Positions 13,322 through 25,690 of a stretch of DNA of 64,000 nt are shown piece after piece. Position 1 is the stretch's first letter, and every line of letters starts with the position of its first letter. A program made the position numbers and the translations under genes. The DNA is from Acridotheres tristis (taxonomy: Eukaryota; Chordata; Aves; Passeriformes; Sturnidae). Location: assembly GCA_037013685.1 (NCBI GenBank), contig CM072902.1:12938747-13002746 (forward strand), in the 5' to 3' direction. A model generated the notes under the pieces. That model was given only the letters and a program-made list of their open reading frames with translations. It had not been told where the DNA came from and ran no database searches.

Positions 13322-13371
13322 ACTGGCACAGAAAGGATCCCAGTGTCCATCTGGGCATTATTGGACCTGCA
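13322..13371 (+). CDS. GLT1D1: GLT1D1 coding exon (50 bp)
   Basis: Encodes D-W-H-R-K-D-P-S-V-H-L-G-I-I-G-P-A, matching the conserved P-x-V-H-L-x-I-x-G-P strand of the C-terminal domain. The true donor is the G of GTAAGT directly after the Ala codon, so the exon ends at phase 0. The acceptor is TTTCAG. Confidence 0.92.
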
Positions 13372-16300
13372 GTAAGTTGCTGCTGTAATTTTTATTTTCT
13401 AAATTTTTCCATTTTCCTGCATCTGAGATACCCCAGCTCTATTCCAGACTGCACCTAGGGCAGAGGATTTCTGTTGAAGAGATAAGAAGGTCCAAACCTG
13501 GAGCTTGTAAAAGCTGCTCCCAACAGCTCTAAAGTGTGGAAGTGATCCCAGAGTTCAGAACTGTCAGTCCAGGGGCTCCTGCACTGCTCAGGGAGCAGCT
13601 CTGAAGGTTTCCAGGAGGAGACTGAGGCAGCCCAGCCCTGTTCTCTCATTCCATCACAGAAAAGAGTTCTGAAGAGAAAAAAAAAACCAGCCAAATATTT
13701 GGATTTGACTCTTGGCTACCTGTGGGATTTTAGACACTCACAAACTACTAAAAATGTGTCCTTTAGCAAATAGGAGATCAGCAATGCCTGTTTCACTGGG
13801 AGTAACTCAGAAATGAGCTACCAAACGTTCTGGAAGGCAGCAGTTGCCATCTAGGAGGGTTGGTTTTGTTTTTGTTTTTTTTTCCACAGGCATGGCTAAT
13901 GAGGATTCCTGGTGCTGTGGAGGTGTTCAGGTGCTCGTTATCCCTGCTCTGCACTCGGAATTCATGGAGCCTGGGCTCCCTGTTCCCCCTGGGCTTTGAT
14001 TCCTGGCAGCCCAGCCTGGCTGGGTGCCCAGCTCACAGCTGGCAGCAGCTGCACAGTGATGCCCGGCTTCAGCAGCAGGGACAGAGCTCACAGAACCAGC
14101 CCAGCTCCTTTTCCATCCAGAATCCCAGAGCACTAAAGCCTGGAATAAACTCTGGGTTTTTTTTTACACATCCCCATCTCAGAATAATCCTAAAGTTGGT
14201 ACCTCTGTCCTGATCCTCCTGTGTGCTGCTGGAGTCACAGGAGTGACTGCAGGGATTTTGATAAGGAAATCAGTGTTCTCCTGCAGGTCCTGCAGCACAG
14301 GGCTCAGGAGGCAGCTGTGCCACGTGAAACAAACTCTCACTGGTGCTTGAAGGGGACTGAAACCTTCCCTGTTTCATCTGCAACGTGCTCCCTCTGTATC
14401 AGTCTCATCCCTGATCCATCTCCACATCAGCCTGAAAACTTGCAGGCAATTTGCTTCATGAAAAAAACCAAACAGATTCTCAGCAGGCAAATAAGAGCCA
14501 TTTCTCTATTTCCTCATTCATTGTTATTCTTTGTAAATTTTGAGATATAGGGTTTTACTGTTAAAAGCTGTTTTTACGTTTTTATTTTATCTTTTTTTTT
14601 TTTTTTTCCCATGCTAATACACCAAATGATTTGGAAGTGAACTGGTGTGGAAGGCAAATCTAGAGCAGGTGTAATGAAGCTTTAGAATCAAAAGATGCAC
14701 TCGCTGCCTCCAGTGAGGATTTGAAACATTTTAGTCGTCTTTTTAAATTTGCTTCACTTTTTTCATAAGCTAATGTCTTTACAGACCAGAAATAACCCCG
14801 TGGCAGTGCACAGGCTGGATCAAGGGCTGAGCCTCCTTAAAACATTTTAGAGCATATTTCTCTCATGGAACTAAAACACTGCTAAAGGAAAAAAATGCAT
14901 CTCAGCTCTGTTGGTATTTAGCTCTACTCTTCTTATTCATGTTGCTTCTCAAAGCACAAAAATCTTAAGAAAATCAGTACCACCATCTATGAAGCATGTA
15001 ATTTTTATTGTGAATATTAAAAGCCCATTCAGTAAGATTATATTAATTAAGAAGAGAAAGAACAAAGGCCCACACTCTCTTTTCTGCTTTACTTCCAGAA
15101 GATGATATATTTGCTGCCATAAGATTATATATAATTCCCTGTATTTTCAATGCACAATTGTCTCAAACGGTGCAGTCAAGGTAATGTTGCAGGATTGAGG
15201 TCTGTGTTATGTAAAATTTTCACCATTTGTCTCCACTTCCAGTTTTCCTTTTGTTCGTTTCTAGAATGAAATTTGCAACAGCAGCTAATTTTCAGCACCT
15301 CCATACTCCCAGAATAGGAGCTTATGAAACTTTAGAGAGAAGTTAAGGCCACAAAACTTTATAAAGTTTTGTTTAAAGCTTCTGGGTAACGTCTGAGAGC
15401 TCATCTTGGGATTTTTTAGCCATTACTGTTGGCAGTACAGAGCACTGCTCCATCAGATGCCATTGGAATGTGGGGTCACCTGTGAAATAAAGGGGATTCC
15501 AGTGGTGCTGCCCAAACCTCACAAACCTGAGAAACCGAGGAGGTTCTCACTGAATATTTGAATTTGAATTGAAATCTTCCTATTGAATATCACCTTTGCA
15601 GATTCCTCAAGCTCTTCCCTTGTAGTACTCTGACAGAATTTTAAATGTACTGAGACCTATTTTCCCCTACAAAGTCTGGATCCTCAGCACTACAAAGATT
15701 TTCCCAGACCATTATTTCAGTCTGAGACAATCTCTACGTGGCAGCATGTTAATATTGTGTGTTTCCAGGAGATGTGCTGGGTTTTGGTGGTGGCAGGTTC
15801 TGTCAGACACATCCTGGCTCTTCCTTCTCCTGAGTGGCACATCTGGAGCAGTTTGGGGGTGCCAGCTCCAGCTGTTTCCCTCTGCTGGGCTGATAAATCT
15901 GCAGCCCTGGGAGGGCTGTGCCCAGGGGGGTGATGCTTTAAAAAATGATGAGTGTTGTGCTGAGAAATAACACCAGAAATGTGGCCACAAATGCTGCCTG
16001 TGGAAAAGTGGAGGCTGGAGATGTTTTGGGTGGAAGAACTTTGTTCTCAGGATGTTTTTGGGTGCCTGGCTGGAAGAACATTCTTTTCAGGGATTGGGAA
16101 TTTTGTGTTTATTATTTATTGAGCTTGGGAATTTAGTGCTTATTATTTACTGGGGTTCTTAGAATTTCGTGTTTGTTATTTACTGGGGTTTAGAATTTTG
16201 TGTTTGTTATTTACTGGGGTTCTTAGAATTTTCTGTTTATTATTTATTGGGGTTTAGAATTTTGTGTTTATTATTTACTGGGGTTCTTAGAATTTTGTGT

Positions 16301-16698
16301 TTAGTGTTTCTTGGGGTTTAGAATTTTGTGTTTATTATTTACTGGGGCTCTTAGAATTTCGTGTTTATTAGATTTCCAACAGCTCTTTCTGGCAGAGCAC
16401 AGCATCTATGTGAGTGTCTCACTTTACATCCAGGCTGCTTCCTGAGCTCAGCGAGGCACATTTTTACTCAGTGAACAAAGGGACAATCCCTGGGCTCATC
16501 AGTGCCCTGCCCCTCACTCAGACAGGAGCTGTCACACCAGGCCTGGGAGAGAACCAAGTAACAGATCTGTGGGATGATTTTAAAGCTCAGCATTTAAAAT
16601 ATTTTAGTTAAAAAAACGTGCTAAACTTTGTTTCTTTCTCTGGGTATTCCAAACATCGGCTGCAGTGCCACCGACTGTGTGTGTGTGCTCCTTTCTAG
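13372..16698 (+). other. GLT1D1 intron (3.3 kb)
   Basis: Contains the 31-34 bp tandem array at about 16.1-16.37 kb, a T tract near 14.6 kb and a short TG run near 16.68 kb. The open frames here have no recognisable product. Confidence 0.75.
16097..16372. repeat. Tandem array, 31-34 bp unit, about 8 copies
   Basis: The AT-rich unit is built on TTAGAATTTTGTGTTTATTATTT followed by ACTGGGG. Copies alternate between a form ending GGGGTTTAGAA and one ending GGGGTTCTTAGAA, which gives a dimeric higher-order period of about 65 bp. It lies about 330 bp upstream of the next GLT1D1 exon. Confidence 0.9.
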
Positions 16699-16742
16699 GT
16701 TGATCCAGTTTTTAGCAGTGAAGTTAAGGAGAAAGTTAAAAG
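16699..16742 (+). CDS. GLT1D1: GLT1D1 coding exon (44 bp)
   Basis: Encodes V-D-P-V-F-S-S-E-V-K-E-K-V-K plus the first two bases of an Arg codon. It matches the V-D-P-x-F...V-K-x-K-V-K-R stretch of GLT1D1. The acceptor is TTTCTAG after a pyrimidine tract and the donor is AAAAG|GTAAG. Its phases fit both neighbours. Confidence 0.92.
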
Positions 16743-17170
16743 GTAAGAATGAATGTTAAACCTTTTATCTGCAGTTGGCTGCCCCTTTTGGGATCATTGT
16801 GTACAGATGAATGTCTCTGTGTGACTGACAGATCTGTCAGGATTATTTGGCACAGAACAGTCTCACGATGGGTATTCCAAACATGTCAAGTTTTAGAATA
16901 ACCAGAATGTTGGTGTGTTAAATCACATCTGATTTACTCTGATTTAGATTTATAATTCCTAGAATCGTGGAAGGGTCTCCCAGTTCCACCCAGTCCCACC
17001 CAGCTGCGGGCAGGGACAGCTCCAATCCCACCCAACCTTGACCCTGGCCAGGGATGGAACATCCAGAGGGGCTCTGGGCAGCTGCTCCAGCGCCTCAGCC
17101 CCTGCCAGGGCAGAATCCCACCCATTTTTTTGGGGTCTGGTGTGGCTCAGGTCTCGTGTTGTGTTCGCAG
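16743..17170 (+). other. GLT1D1 intron (428 bp), partly CR1-derived
   Basis: A short intron whose distal half is a CR1 fragment ending about 50 bp before the acceptor. The acceptor tract (GGTCTCGTGTTGTGTTCGCAG) is rich in G and therefore a weak pyrimidine tract. Confidence 0.8.
16958..17117 (-). mobile_element. CR1-type LINE, 3'-end fragment (antisense orientation)
   Basis: Reads as the complement of a CR1 3' end: an AGAATC.TGGAAGGGTCTCCC start, a stretch resembling CAGTTCCACCC, GGGCAGGGACA, CCAACCTTGACC, CAGGGATGGAACATCCA, then CTCTGGGCA and TCCAGCGCCTCA. These are standard words of the avian CR1 tail read in reverse. The copy is old and diverged, and lies inside a short GLT1D1 intron. Confidence 0.85.
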
Positions 17171-17291
17171 GGCCCCCGGGGTGCATGTGCTGCAGGAGCT
17201 GCCCCAGGAGGAGCTGCAGGCTGCAGTCAGCAGGAGCTGTGCCCTGGTGAACAGCTCCACCTCGGAGGGGATGTCTGCTGCCATCCTGGAG
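17171..17291 (+). CDS. GLT1D1: GLT1D1 coding exon with EX7E motif (121 bp)
   Basis: Encodes R-A-P-G-V-H-V-L-Q-E-L-P-Q-E-E-L and, further on, C-A-L-V-N-S-S-T-S-E-G-M-S-A-A-I-L-E. The final part is the hallmark GT4 nucleotide-sugar motif E-G-M-S-A-A-I-L-E (EX7E), the two glutamates being residues 127 and 135 of the 216-residue window product. In this family the second glutamate typically contacts the donor ribose. Both glutamates are intact, so donor binding is not obviously lost. The exon is GC-richer than its neighbours. The acceptor is TTCGCAG and the donor GAG|GTACCC, at phase 0. Confidence 0.95.
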
Positions 17292-18100
17292 GTACCCCAG
17301 CGTCTTCCTTCAGCACTCACGTCCACATCTCAAAGCCTGGGAAGACAAAACCAAAATATTTCTTTTCGCAAGTATTAGCAATTAAGGTTTTCTTCCCTCG
17401 AGCTGACAGTTTTTGATGCTTTCTCGGTTTTTAAAGGATAGAATGGAGTTCTGTCAATCCTGCTAAAATTAACAATACAGACCTGAGATGTAGAAATCAT
17501 TCTGATTTACTGGGGTTGTCACTAGGCTTGATTCAATACCCACTTCCTTCTAATGTTGCTAGAATGGACTTTCATTTATTTTTACATCCTTTCAAAAAGC
17601 AATCTAAGAGCTGTATTTGGTTATTTAATTCTGCAATGATTAATGAATGAATGACACGCTCAGTTAATCCTTTTGCCATCAGTACTGAAAATTAATAACC
17701 AGTTTTATTTCGTACCTGTCAAAGTAGGGCACTGCTTAGTATCAAGTGCTTTCTCAGAAAAAAAATAAGTGTACTTGGAGTGGAAGCTCTTTGTTCCATT
17801 TGTTTTGGTGGGTGCTGAATGTTGGTTCATCACGATCTCAGAAGATCACAGCAATTATTACACCGTTTGTACTAATGAACCTGCCATTTCAGTTTCTAAT
17901 GAGCTGCATTTCCACTCACCTGAATGTGCTCACAAGTAAGAACTCAGTGGGGATGATAAGAATTAGGAAGGGCAGGTGATGGTGAGACAGCAGAAGTGAA
18001 TTTCCATCCCAAAATGCCACTCAGAGGTGGAGGCAGCTGCCCTTACACAGAGCACTGTCCTGCTCCAGGAGGAGCCTGCCACACTCCCAAAATCGCTGCT

Positions 18101-18850
18101 GTCAGCCCAGGTGATGCTGGGATGGATGTGCAGAGCTCTGACCCCAGTGCAGGTGGAGTTTCTGTCAGCCCAGGTGATGCTGGGATGGATGTGCAGGCAC
18201 TGACCCAGTGCAGGTGGAGTTTCTGTCAGCCCAGGTGATGCTGGGATGGATGTGCAGGCACTGACCCAGTGCAGGTGGAGTTTCTGTCAGCCCAGGTGAT
18301 GCTGGGATGGATGTGCAGGCACTGACCCAGTGCAGGTGGAGTTTCTGTCAGCCCAGGTGATGCTGGGATGGATGTGCAGAGCTCTGACCCCAGTGCAGGT
18401 GGAGTTTCTGTCAGCCCAGGTGATGCTGGGATGGATGTGCAGGCACTGACCCAGTGCAGGTGGAGTTTCTGTCAGCCCAGGTGATGCTGGGATGGATGTG
18501 CAGAGCTCTGACCCCAGTGCAGGTGGAGTTTCTGTCAGCCCAGGTGATGCTGGGATGGATGTGCAGAGCTCTGACCCCAGTGCAGGTGGAGTTTCTGTCA
18601 GCCCAGGTGATGCTGGGATGGATGTGCAGGCACTGACCCAGTGCAGGTGGAGTTTCTGTCAGCCCAGGTGATGCTGGGATGGATGTGCAGCGGTTTTGCC
18701 CCAGTGCAGGTGGAGTTTCTGTCAGCCCAGGTGATGCTGGGATGGATGTGCAGAGCTCTGACCCCAGTGCAGGTGGAGTTTCTGTCAGCCCAGGTGATGC
18801 TGGGATGGATGTGCAGGCACTGACCCAGTGCAGGTGGAGTTTCTGTCACC
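18101..18850. repeat. Minisatellite, 61-63 bp unit, 12 copies
   Basis: The unit runs GTCAGCCCAGGTGATGCTGG, then GATGGATGTGCAG, then either AGCTCTGACCCC or GCACTGACCC, then AGTGCAGGTGGAGTTTCT. Two alternating variants (63 and about 61 bp) are interspersed, and one copy reads CGGTTTTGCCCC instead. Each copy carries two CAGGTG words. The array is highly homogeneous, which suggests recent expansion or unequal exchange. Open frames across it are by-products. Confidence 0.97.
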
Positions 18851-19302
18851 TCCTCCTCACCAGTTCCATGTTCCCCCCAGAGCAGCTGACCCAAAATCAA
18901 CCTGAGTTATTTCCCCAGAGACAGGAGCAGAACACACCAGAAGGCTCAGAGGAGACCCAGGTGTGCACACCTGTGCAGGCTCAGGGCTGGCAGACAATTG
19001 GTGCCACTTCAGAGGGTTTGGGGTTGGTTTGTTTGCTGCTCACCTGGACACTGGGATTTGAGACATGCTGATAAAACTCCCTGCTGTGAACAGCAGTGCA
19101 GTCCAGGCAGGTTCTTTGCTGGGATGGCCAGCAGCAGCAAGGGCCATCTGCTGAGATCTTGTTAAATAATAAAGCAGAAAACTCTGCAGAAAAAAATCTT
19201 CTGGTCCTAGGCTGGAGAAAACAGAGTTTGGAGATGCAAGTCTCGTTGTCCTCAAAGTTCAACATTTAACAAGGTCATGAATCTGTAAACAGTGTTTTAG
19301 AG

Positions 19303-19391
19303 TGAGATAAATATATAATAGATAACTGAGATAAATATATAATAGATAACTGAGATAAATATATAATAGATAACTGAGATAAATATATAAT
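19303..19391. repeat. 24 bp AT-rich tandem repeat, 3.7 copies
   Basis: The unit TGAGATAAATATATAATAGA plus TAAC is repeated nearly perfectly in the GLT1D1 intron. Confidence 0.95.
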
Positions 19392-20874
19392 CACATCTAG
19401 TTCAACCTGCCCCAAGGTAGGGAAGAGCTGGGAGCCATCACTAATTACTTTGTCAGCTGGTTCTGAGATCGCTGAGATTTGACTGCAACTGATCTGTTTG
19501 TGTTTGGCATTTGAAGAAGAGAAAACAAAAACATGATAGCAAACATTAAAAATGCATCTTTTCCTCTGAGAGCTCAGGAGTTCTGCACGTTGCTGGGCAC
19601 GGGATGGTGGGAAAGGCACTGCTGGAAACGTTCCTGTGGTCCCTCTATTCCTCTTCCTTTTCTTCCCTATTGAAACAAGGTTTGGACTCCAGCACCATTT
19701 CATTGGAGCCCTTTTTTTTTTTTTTTCTGTGCTCTCAGGAATATCCAAATTGTTGTAAAAATCATCACATTCTTATGCTTTTACCAAAAATAAGCCAATT
19801 TAAAAAAAAAATTGTAGAGAAGGAAGTTGGACAGACTCTGCTGTGCTCTGAGGCACAATCCAGTCTTGGCCAACACCTGGAGCACAGGCCTTGCAGTTTG
19901 GAATAAAAGCTATAGCAAATTATAAAAATAAAAAAATAAAGATGAAGGGATGTTGTAAAGCAGTAAAATTGAAAAGCCAACAAGAAGATGCACAGGCCAG
20001 AAGGAAGAAAATGAGGGACAATGCAGAAGACACAGCAGTAAATGAACCCAATATTTGCTGTTTTGCTGGGGAGAGATGCTGATTGGGTAACAGCTTCAAT
20101 TTACACCCTGCATCCTCCTGCAACAGCAGTAAAACACATTTACAGTCAAAATAATGTAACAAAACAGATGGCCAATGGACTAAAATGGAGTTTTATGCTA
20201 TTATTCCTGGAACCTAGGTCAGTAAATTATACATATTTTCAGCAATGCAAATGATTCTTTTTACTGCTGGAAAACAGACTAAGTATCTAAATTAAATTGG
20301 AAGCCACTTTGTGCAGTAATTATTTTCAGCCCAGCCCATTTGTTTAAGGCCAGGGGTATAAAGGCAGCCCTGCATCTCAAGCATTTGGCCATCTGTTCTG
20401 ACTCTGAGCAGCTCCAATTCATTGGTACCTGCGTGGCTGGGGACCTGAGGATTGTCTTGTGTAGCAGCTCCTGCCCTCCAAGTCTGAGATGGAACAAATC
20501 TCTTTCCCTGTAGAGTTTGGAAATTACAGAAAATTCAGTATAAACTTGGTGCTCGACTTCTGTCAATCATCAGCTCTGTAGCTGTGAAAAGCAGAAGTGA
20601 AGGAATTTATTTTGAAGTGTTTTTTTAGCCCCAGGCACTCACACCCCTGTCCCTGTCACTGCCCAGGAACATTTTCATATTTTTGGGTTTTTAAAAGGAG
20701 AAATGCAGGGCAGGTGACAGAGGAGCTGGCACCCTGCACTGCCACCACCCAGCTGAGGATTTCCAGTTCAGGAAAAATAAAAGGAATATAGAATAAAACA
20801 CCTTCATTCCTGTTCCCTGAAGGTGTGGGATGAGGCCAGCAGCCTGCACACAGGGGTGTGAGGAGGAGCTGAAT

Positions 20875-20922
20875 CAGAAATTCAGAAATTCAGAAATTCA
20901 GAAATTCAGAAATTCAGAAATT
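20875..20922. repeat. 8 bp tandem repeat (CAGAAATT), 6 copies
   Basis: Six perfect octamers within the GLT1D1 intron. Confidence 0.95.
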
Positions 20923-22039
20923 GTGTCACTCGTGGAGGGGCTGGTCCCAGTGGTGGGGCTGTGCTGGGGTAACTGGAGCCAGGAGCAGCTCCTGGAGCTC
21001 CCCAGCCCTGATCTCTCCTTCCCTGGGGAATTCTCAGTGTCTGTGCTGGTGGCATCCAGGGCTTGTGGAGCTCATCCTGTGGCAAACAGGTTTGGTTAAC
21101 AGGGAGCTCAGAGCAAGTGACACAGTGATTTGTGGGTGACCAAACATTGCGTTTTCTTTCACCTAAATGACATTTTAAAAACTTTTAAAAAAAGCTGTGT
21201 CTCAACAACTTAGACAAACATAAAAATCTAGTCTGTAGGTTTTATATTTCTTATTTATTCTGGTTTATGTTCACTTCATTAACCTGAGTGACCCCAGATA
21301 ATCTGGTGGTTTCTGCTATGAAGTGTAGAACAGGTTCTATCATTAAGGGTTGTTATTTTCAGCACTAACTGCTGCAAAGCAGATGTTTGTGCCAGGGCTG
21401 TAGAAATGGTCAGGGGTGATTTAAGCAGTGCTTTTCTCGGGTATTTTAAATTACTAAAATATGTTGCTAAGTCCTAGCAGTCCCTTCCTGTACCTTAGCC
21501 TGGATATTTGTGTCTTCAGTTTTGTCCAAACTATAAAAAAATCGCGGTTTGCTCCTTGGAATTTTGTTTCCTTGCTATGTGGACTGAAGCAAAATTGCTC
21601 CTCATGCAGGATTGTAATGACAGCAATTAAAAATGCATTGACTCTGGAGTGACAGGGAATCAGTATGAACCAGAGTGAAGATGTGGGGGAGTGAATTTCA
21701 TTGTCATCTGACACTGTGCTAATTGCACAATATGAATATTCCTGGTTTTACAGTCAGAGCATCTCCAGACTTCCCAATTCGATATCCCAATAGGAATGAA
21801 ATGTTCAGAGCAGGACACGTGTGAGCAGCAGAGCTGAGTGCCCAGGCTTTGCACCTCAGAGCTGAAGCTGCATTTTGTGAAGTGCTCTCTGGGGAATGGC
21901 ATTATTGAATTAAAAACCTGGGCAAGGAGTTTGGGTTCTTGTTGTTTCTGCTTTTCTTGTTAAAATTGTCATCGTTAGCCGCTGGAAATGCAGGAATCCT
22001 TAGAAACTGTTGTTTCCTTTTTTTTATATATTCCTCTAG

Positions 22040-22138
22040 GCAATGGATTTAGATATTCCAGTGCTGGCAAGGAACATTCCTGGGAATGCAGCAATCATAA
22101 AACACAAGGAAACAGGACTGCTGTTCTCAACTCCCCAG
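22040..22138 (+). CDS. GLT1D1: GLT1D1 coding exon (99 bp)
   Basis: Encodes A-M-D-L-D-I-P-V-L-A-R-N-I-P-G-N-A-A-I-I and then K-H-K-E-T-G-L-L-F-S-T-P-Q. It continues the EX7E helix and supplies the P-V-x-A-x-x-x-x-G strand and T-G-L-L-F motif that close the GT-B donor pocket. Exactly 33 codons, phase 0 at both ends, with CCTCTAG acceptor and CAG|GTAAGG donor. This is among the most conserved parts of the protein compared with human. Confidence 0.95.
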
Positions 22139-23160
22139 GTAAGGAAACCACAGGAGTCGAGGTGCATTTTCTCTCCCAGCCTTGTGTGTGTGTGGACAGT
22201 TGTTACTGAAATGATTTCCTCTCAGCAGCTGCGCTCACATTCTCCCTCCTGCATTTGCAGTTCAGGCAGCTCGTACTAGGTGTCAGCCTTGCAGAATGTT
22301 TGTGTGAGCTGCTCCGAGCCACTTGTTGCACTGGGCTTTGAAGATTTTTTTTTTTTTTTGGGGGGTTTTTTCTTTCCACAGCCAAGCCCTGCAGGAGCTG
22401 CTCTGGCTGTGGCAGATTTGCCTTCAGGCAGTAACTGAGGCAGGAACCTGGCTTAGACAAACTGTAGCTCCCCGAAAGAAAATGAGCCTCAAGTTGCAGG
22501 GGACACATTTTCTGTCATTTCCAGCAGTCAGTGTTAATGTAAAGTATTTTTAGATGCAAGGTATTGCTCAGTCAGGGAAATTAGTGATAAAATTCAGTGA
22601 AGTGTTAGGATGAAGTCTCAGTGAAGTGAAGTAAGGGTGGGGAGAGAGGAAACACGACCTATATTTAAATGCTGGAATTTTCATTTCAGGATATTTTCCT
22701 GCATTATGGCTTTGCTGTTACATATTCATGCATGCTGTGGAAAATTACTCTTAGAAAAAGATTCCCTCACAGTTTTATCCAACTCAAGATTTAAAAAACA
22801 TACCAGAATACACCATTTGATAATTTTGCAAAGTAGAGAATGTATCTTACTTACTTACTTTGTGGAGAGTGTGATTAATGCATCCTATTAAGTTGTGTTT
22901 CTGCAAACTGAATCCTCTTGGTTGGTTTTGAAGGAGTTTTTAATAGAAAAACTCTTCCAATTCAAGTATGGTTCTGTTTGCTTGTTTCTGGAATATTCCA
23001 TTTTTCCGGTGGTTTCTACAAAACCCAGAATATTTCTTTGATAACTAATGTACCTGTATTCCCTGAAAAAAGCTCACTGACTTCCACCTCCTCAAAACTT
23101 CCAGAACATGCAGCCCCATTGAACAAAGGATTGAGAGCTCTCCTGCTATTAATGCTGGCA

Positions 23161-23183
23161 CATTAATTAATTAATTAATTAAT
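23161..23183. repeat. (TTAA)n tetranucleotide repeat
   Basis: About five to six uninterrupted ATTA/TTAA units in the last GLT1D1 intron. Confidence 0.9.
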
Positions 23184-23688
23184 TCTCTTGTTTCCCTCAA
23201 CGATCTGCCTGCACTTGGCTTGGAATTCAAATGCATTATTAAAACAGATTCAATTATCACCATACATCCCTGCAAGGAGCCTCTCCTGTGCTCTCCAGGC
23301 ATCCCAAATTCCCGGTGTTTATTTGGGATTTGAGATCCATTACAATTCTGCTGCACATTTCACCCAGGGGAAGGTGCAGTCCGAAGCACAGAAATGCTCC
23401 CAGGGACATCAGGGACTCTCTTTATATCCCAAATATGTGTAGCCCACTGTAATTTTAGTTTCTAGGAACCCTTTTTGCCTGAGCTCCCTCCTGTGCACTG
23501 TGCTGTGCCAAAGATCAGAATCCCTCTCCCACTGCTGCCTGTTGGCCCCTCTTTGCTGTTGTTCAGTCTCAGAACCTCTCTCAGGTGAGGATTTGTGTAA
23601 GGGGGATTATCTGCTGGGCTTTCCAGGTTTTTGCACCACTAATTAGTGATTTGTCTCAGTGTCATCTGGTTCTGTTCAGAGCCAGGAT

Positions 23689-24020
23689 TGTTAGAAAGGC
23701 AATCGAGCTGGATTCTCGTGTTTGGGCTTGGATGTTTATTATATCTTATCAAAACTCACAGAAACACAGCAGCACCTCCAGCTCCTTGCTACAAGTGGGA
23801 AAAATGGCCCCAGCTGAGCCTGCTTCAAGGCCTTTTAAAGCTAAACACACCAAAAAAAGTTTTAAACCTCTATTATTTATACTTTTAACCCAATAATAGA
23901 TTCCCATGACCCTTAGAGTGACATTGACCAACCAAAGGTCACTGCCTGAGTTCTGTGAAGAAGGAAGAGAAGATGAACAAAGAAAAAGACATCACCCAAA
24001 ATTCTCCATCTTGTCCCCTA
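23689..24020 (-). mobile_element. Possible solo LTR of an endogenous retrovirus (minus strand)
   Basis: Read on the minus strand, the region has a TTTAAAAGG TATA-like box near 23834, an AATAAA near 23731 about 100 bp further on, and then a sequence ending TTCTAACA at 23689. That order (U3 promoter, short R, poly(A) signal, U5 ending in CA) is LTR-like. No internal retroviral genes are adjacent and no target-site duplication was found, so ends and identity are uncertain. It could also be ordinary intron. Confidence 0.35.
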
Positions 24021-25690
24021 GCTACCACTGTACTGTAAAAACCTCAAATTTAAAACCCATCACCCAGTGAAAACACACACATCTGACCCACTGCACATTG
24101 GTGATTTCTAACTCATTATTTATATTGAAACATCTTCTCCAAGGTTCCAGCTCCAGAGCAGTGTTTTCCAGGGGGTCTGTGCCTGGAAGCACAGAAAGCT
24201 CCAAAACTCCACATTCCTGAGATCCAACAGATTTGCAGGTAAAATATTTATCCTGGAATCTGCAGTGTTGGTGCAGCAGCCCTGGGAAGGGAAGATTCCC
24301 CCCCACCTTCCTCTGCAAAACAGCAATTGTAGCTCAGTTCATGAAAGCCCTTTCACATTTTATTGCTGTCACATATTGTAGGAACGACCAGAGTTTGCAG
24401 ATTCCCCTTCTTTCCAGGGGAATGTCCTAATCCCACTGCAGAGTTGTGGAAAAACTTCCTGCAGAGGAGCTCAGAATGGCAAACATCAGCACTGCCAGGT
24501 TTGAAGATAAAGTTTCATTTTCTCGTGTTCCTTATCTCCCCAAACCACACCAAATACAGTTTTTAAGTCACTGCACAGAGGCTGTCAGAGGCTGAGAGTC
24601 ACATTAGATCAAAGAAATGCAATTAAGTTAGAGGACATTTTAATTGTTGGGAGAAGGGACACTGCCCATGGCACTTTGAATGTGACCTTAGATCTGGTCT
24701 GAGTGAATTTGGACTGGAAAACATGTTCTGGTAAGATATATATATATTTTATTTTTTTTTAATTTGATTACTTTAAGTATGTTTTCTGCTGTACCCTCAG
24801 ATGCATCAAGTTAGTGAGGAAAATGCCTTTAATCTAGAAAAGTTTAGAACTGAGTGTCTGGCTGGAAGAATCTGGGCCACCAAAGATGAGCAAAGTTTGG
24901 TGGATCAGAAAAGGAATTTTCCTTGCTGAGTTTGGTGGATCCTGTGTGGTTGTGAAGATACAGGTTGGATCACAGCTCAGGGGGAGGAATTGCTGTTTTC
25001 CAGTTGTTTCTGATCTGAGGAGGGAAAGCTTTGCAGTACCTTGGGTATGAGCAGTTGTGCCTGCTGCCTTTTGAAAGCCAAATTAGAGGGATATTAATTG
25101 ACCATTATGCAATGAGAATTGTTTTAAATCATGAGTGCTCTTGGCTTTCTTCTTTCATTCTTGCTGGAAGTGAGCTCCTGTGGCTTCCAGGAAAGCAGGA
25201 AATGTTGTGTCTGACTGTTGCCATCCTTAACCATTTGCATTTGGCTGGAAACAGCAAAAGCCTTGCCAGTCACTGGAGCCAGCACTCAGATGGAAATAGT
25301 TAATCTGGGAGTGAAAGGCCTGGAACGTTTTGTTCCTGACACTCCATCATTTGTGCACATTTCTGTGCACGTTACTTTTAAATCCTGGGTTGATCCTCGC
25401 TGCTGCTTGAATTTGCAAGTTTATGGAATATTTGACACTGAGTTAATGGGACCTGAAGTAAAAACAGTAAGAGATAAGGACGGGGCAATAAATAATGCAA
25501 AACTGTTTGAAAAGGGAAGACAAAGAGTTATTCAGCAGGCTGAGTTTCAAAATTATTTGTTCAATGTCTGTAAAAGCTCAGGAAGGACCTAACTAAAGAG
25601 AAGGAGGTGAATAAACTTCAAATGCAATGAGAGAGGGCCAGGGGTGGAGGGAGCTGAGCTGGCCAGCCCTGGGAGTGTTTGGAGGGGTGG

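Larger units (their letters stand above)
17292..22039 (+). other. GLT1D1 intron (4.7 kb)
   Basis: Carries the 12-copy array at 18.1-18.85 kb, a 24 bp AT-rich array near 19.3 kb, an 8 bp array near 20.9 kb and T and A homopolymer runs. I see no gene. Confidence 0.75.
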
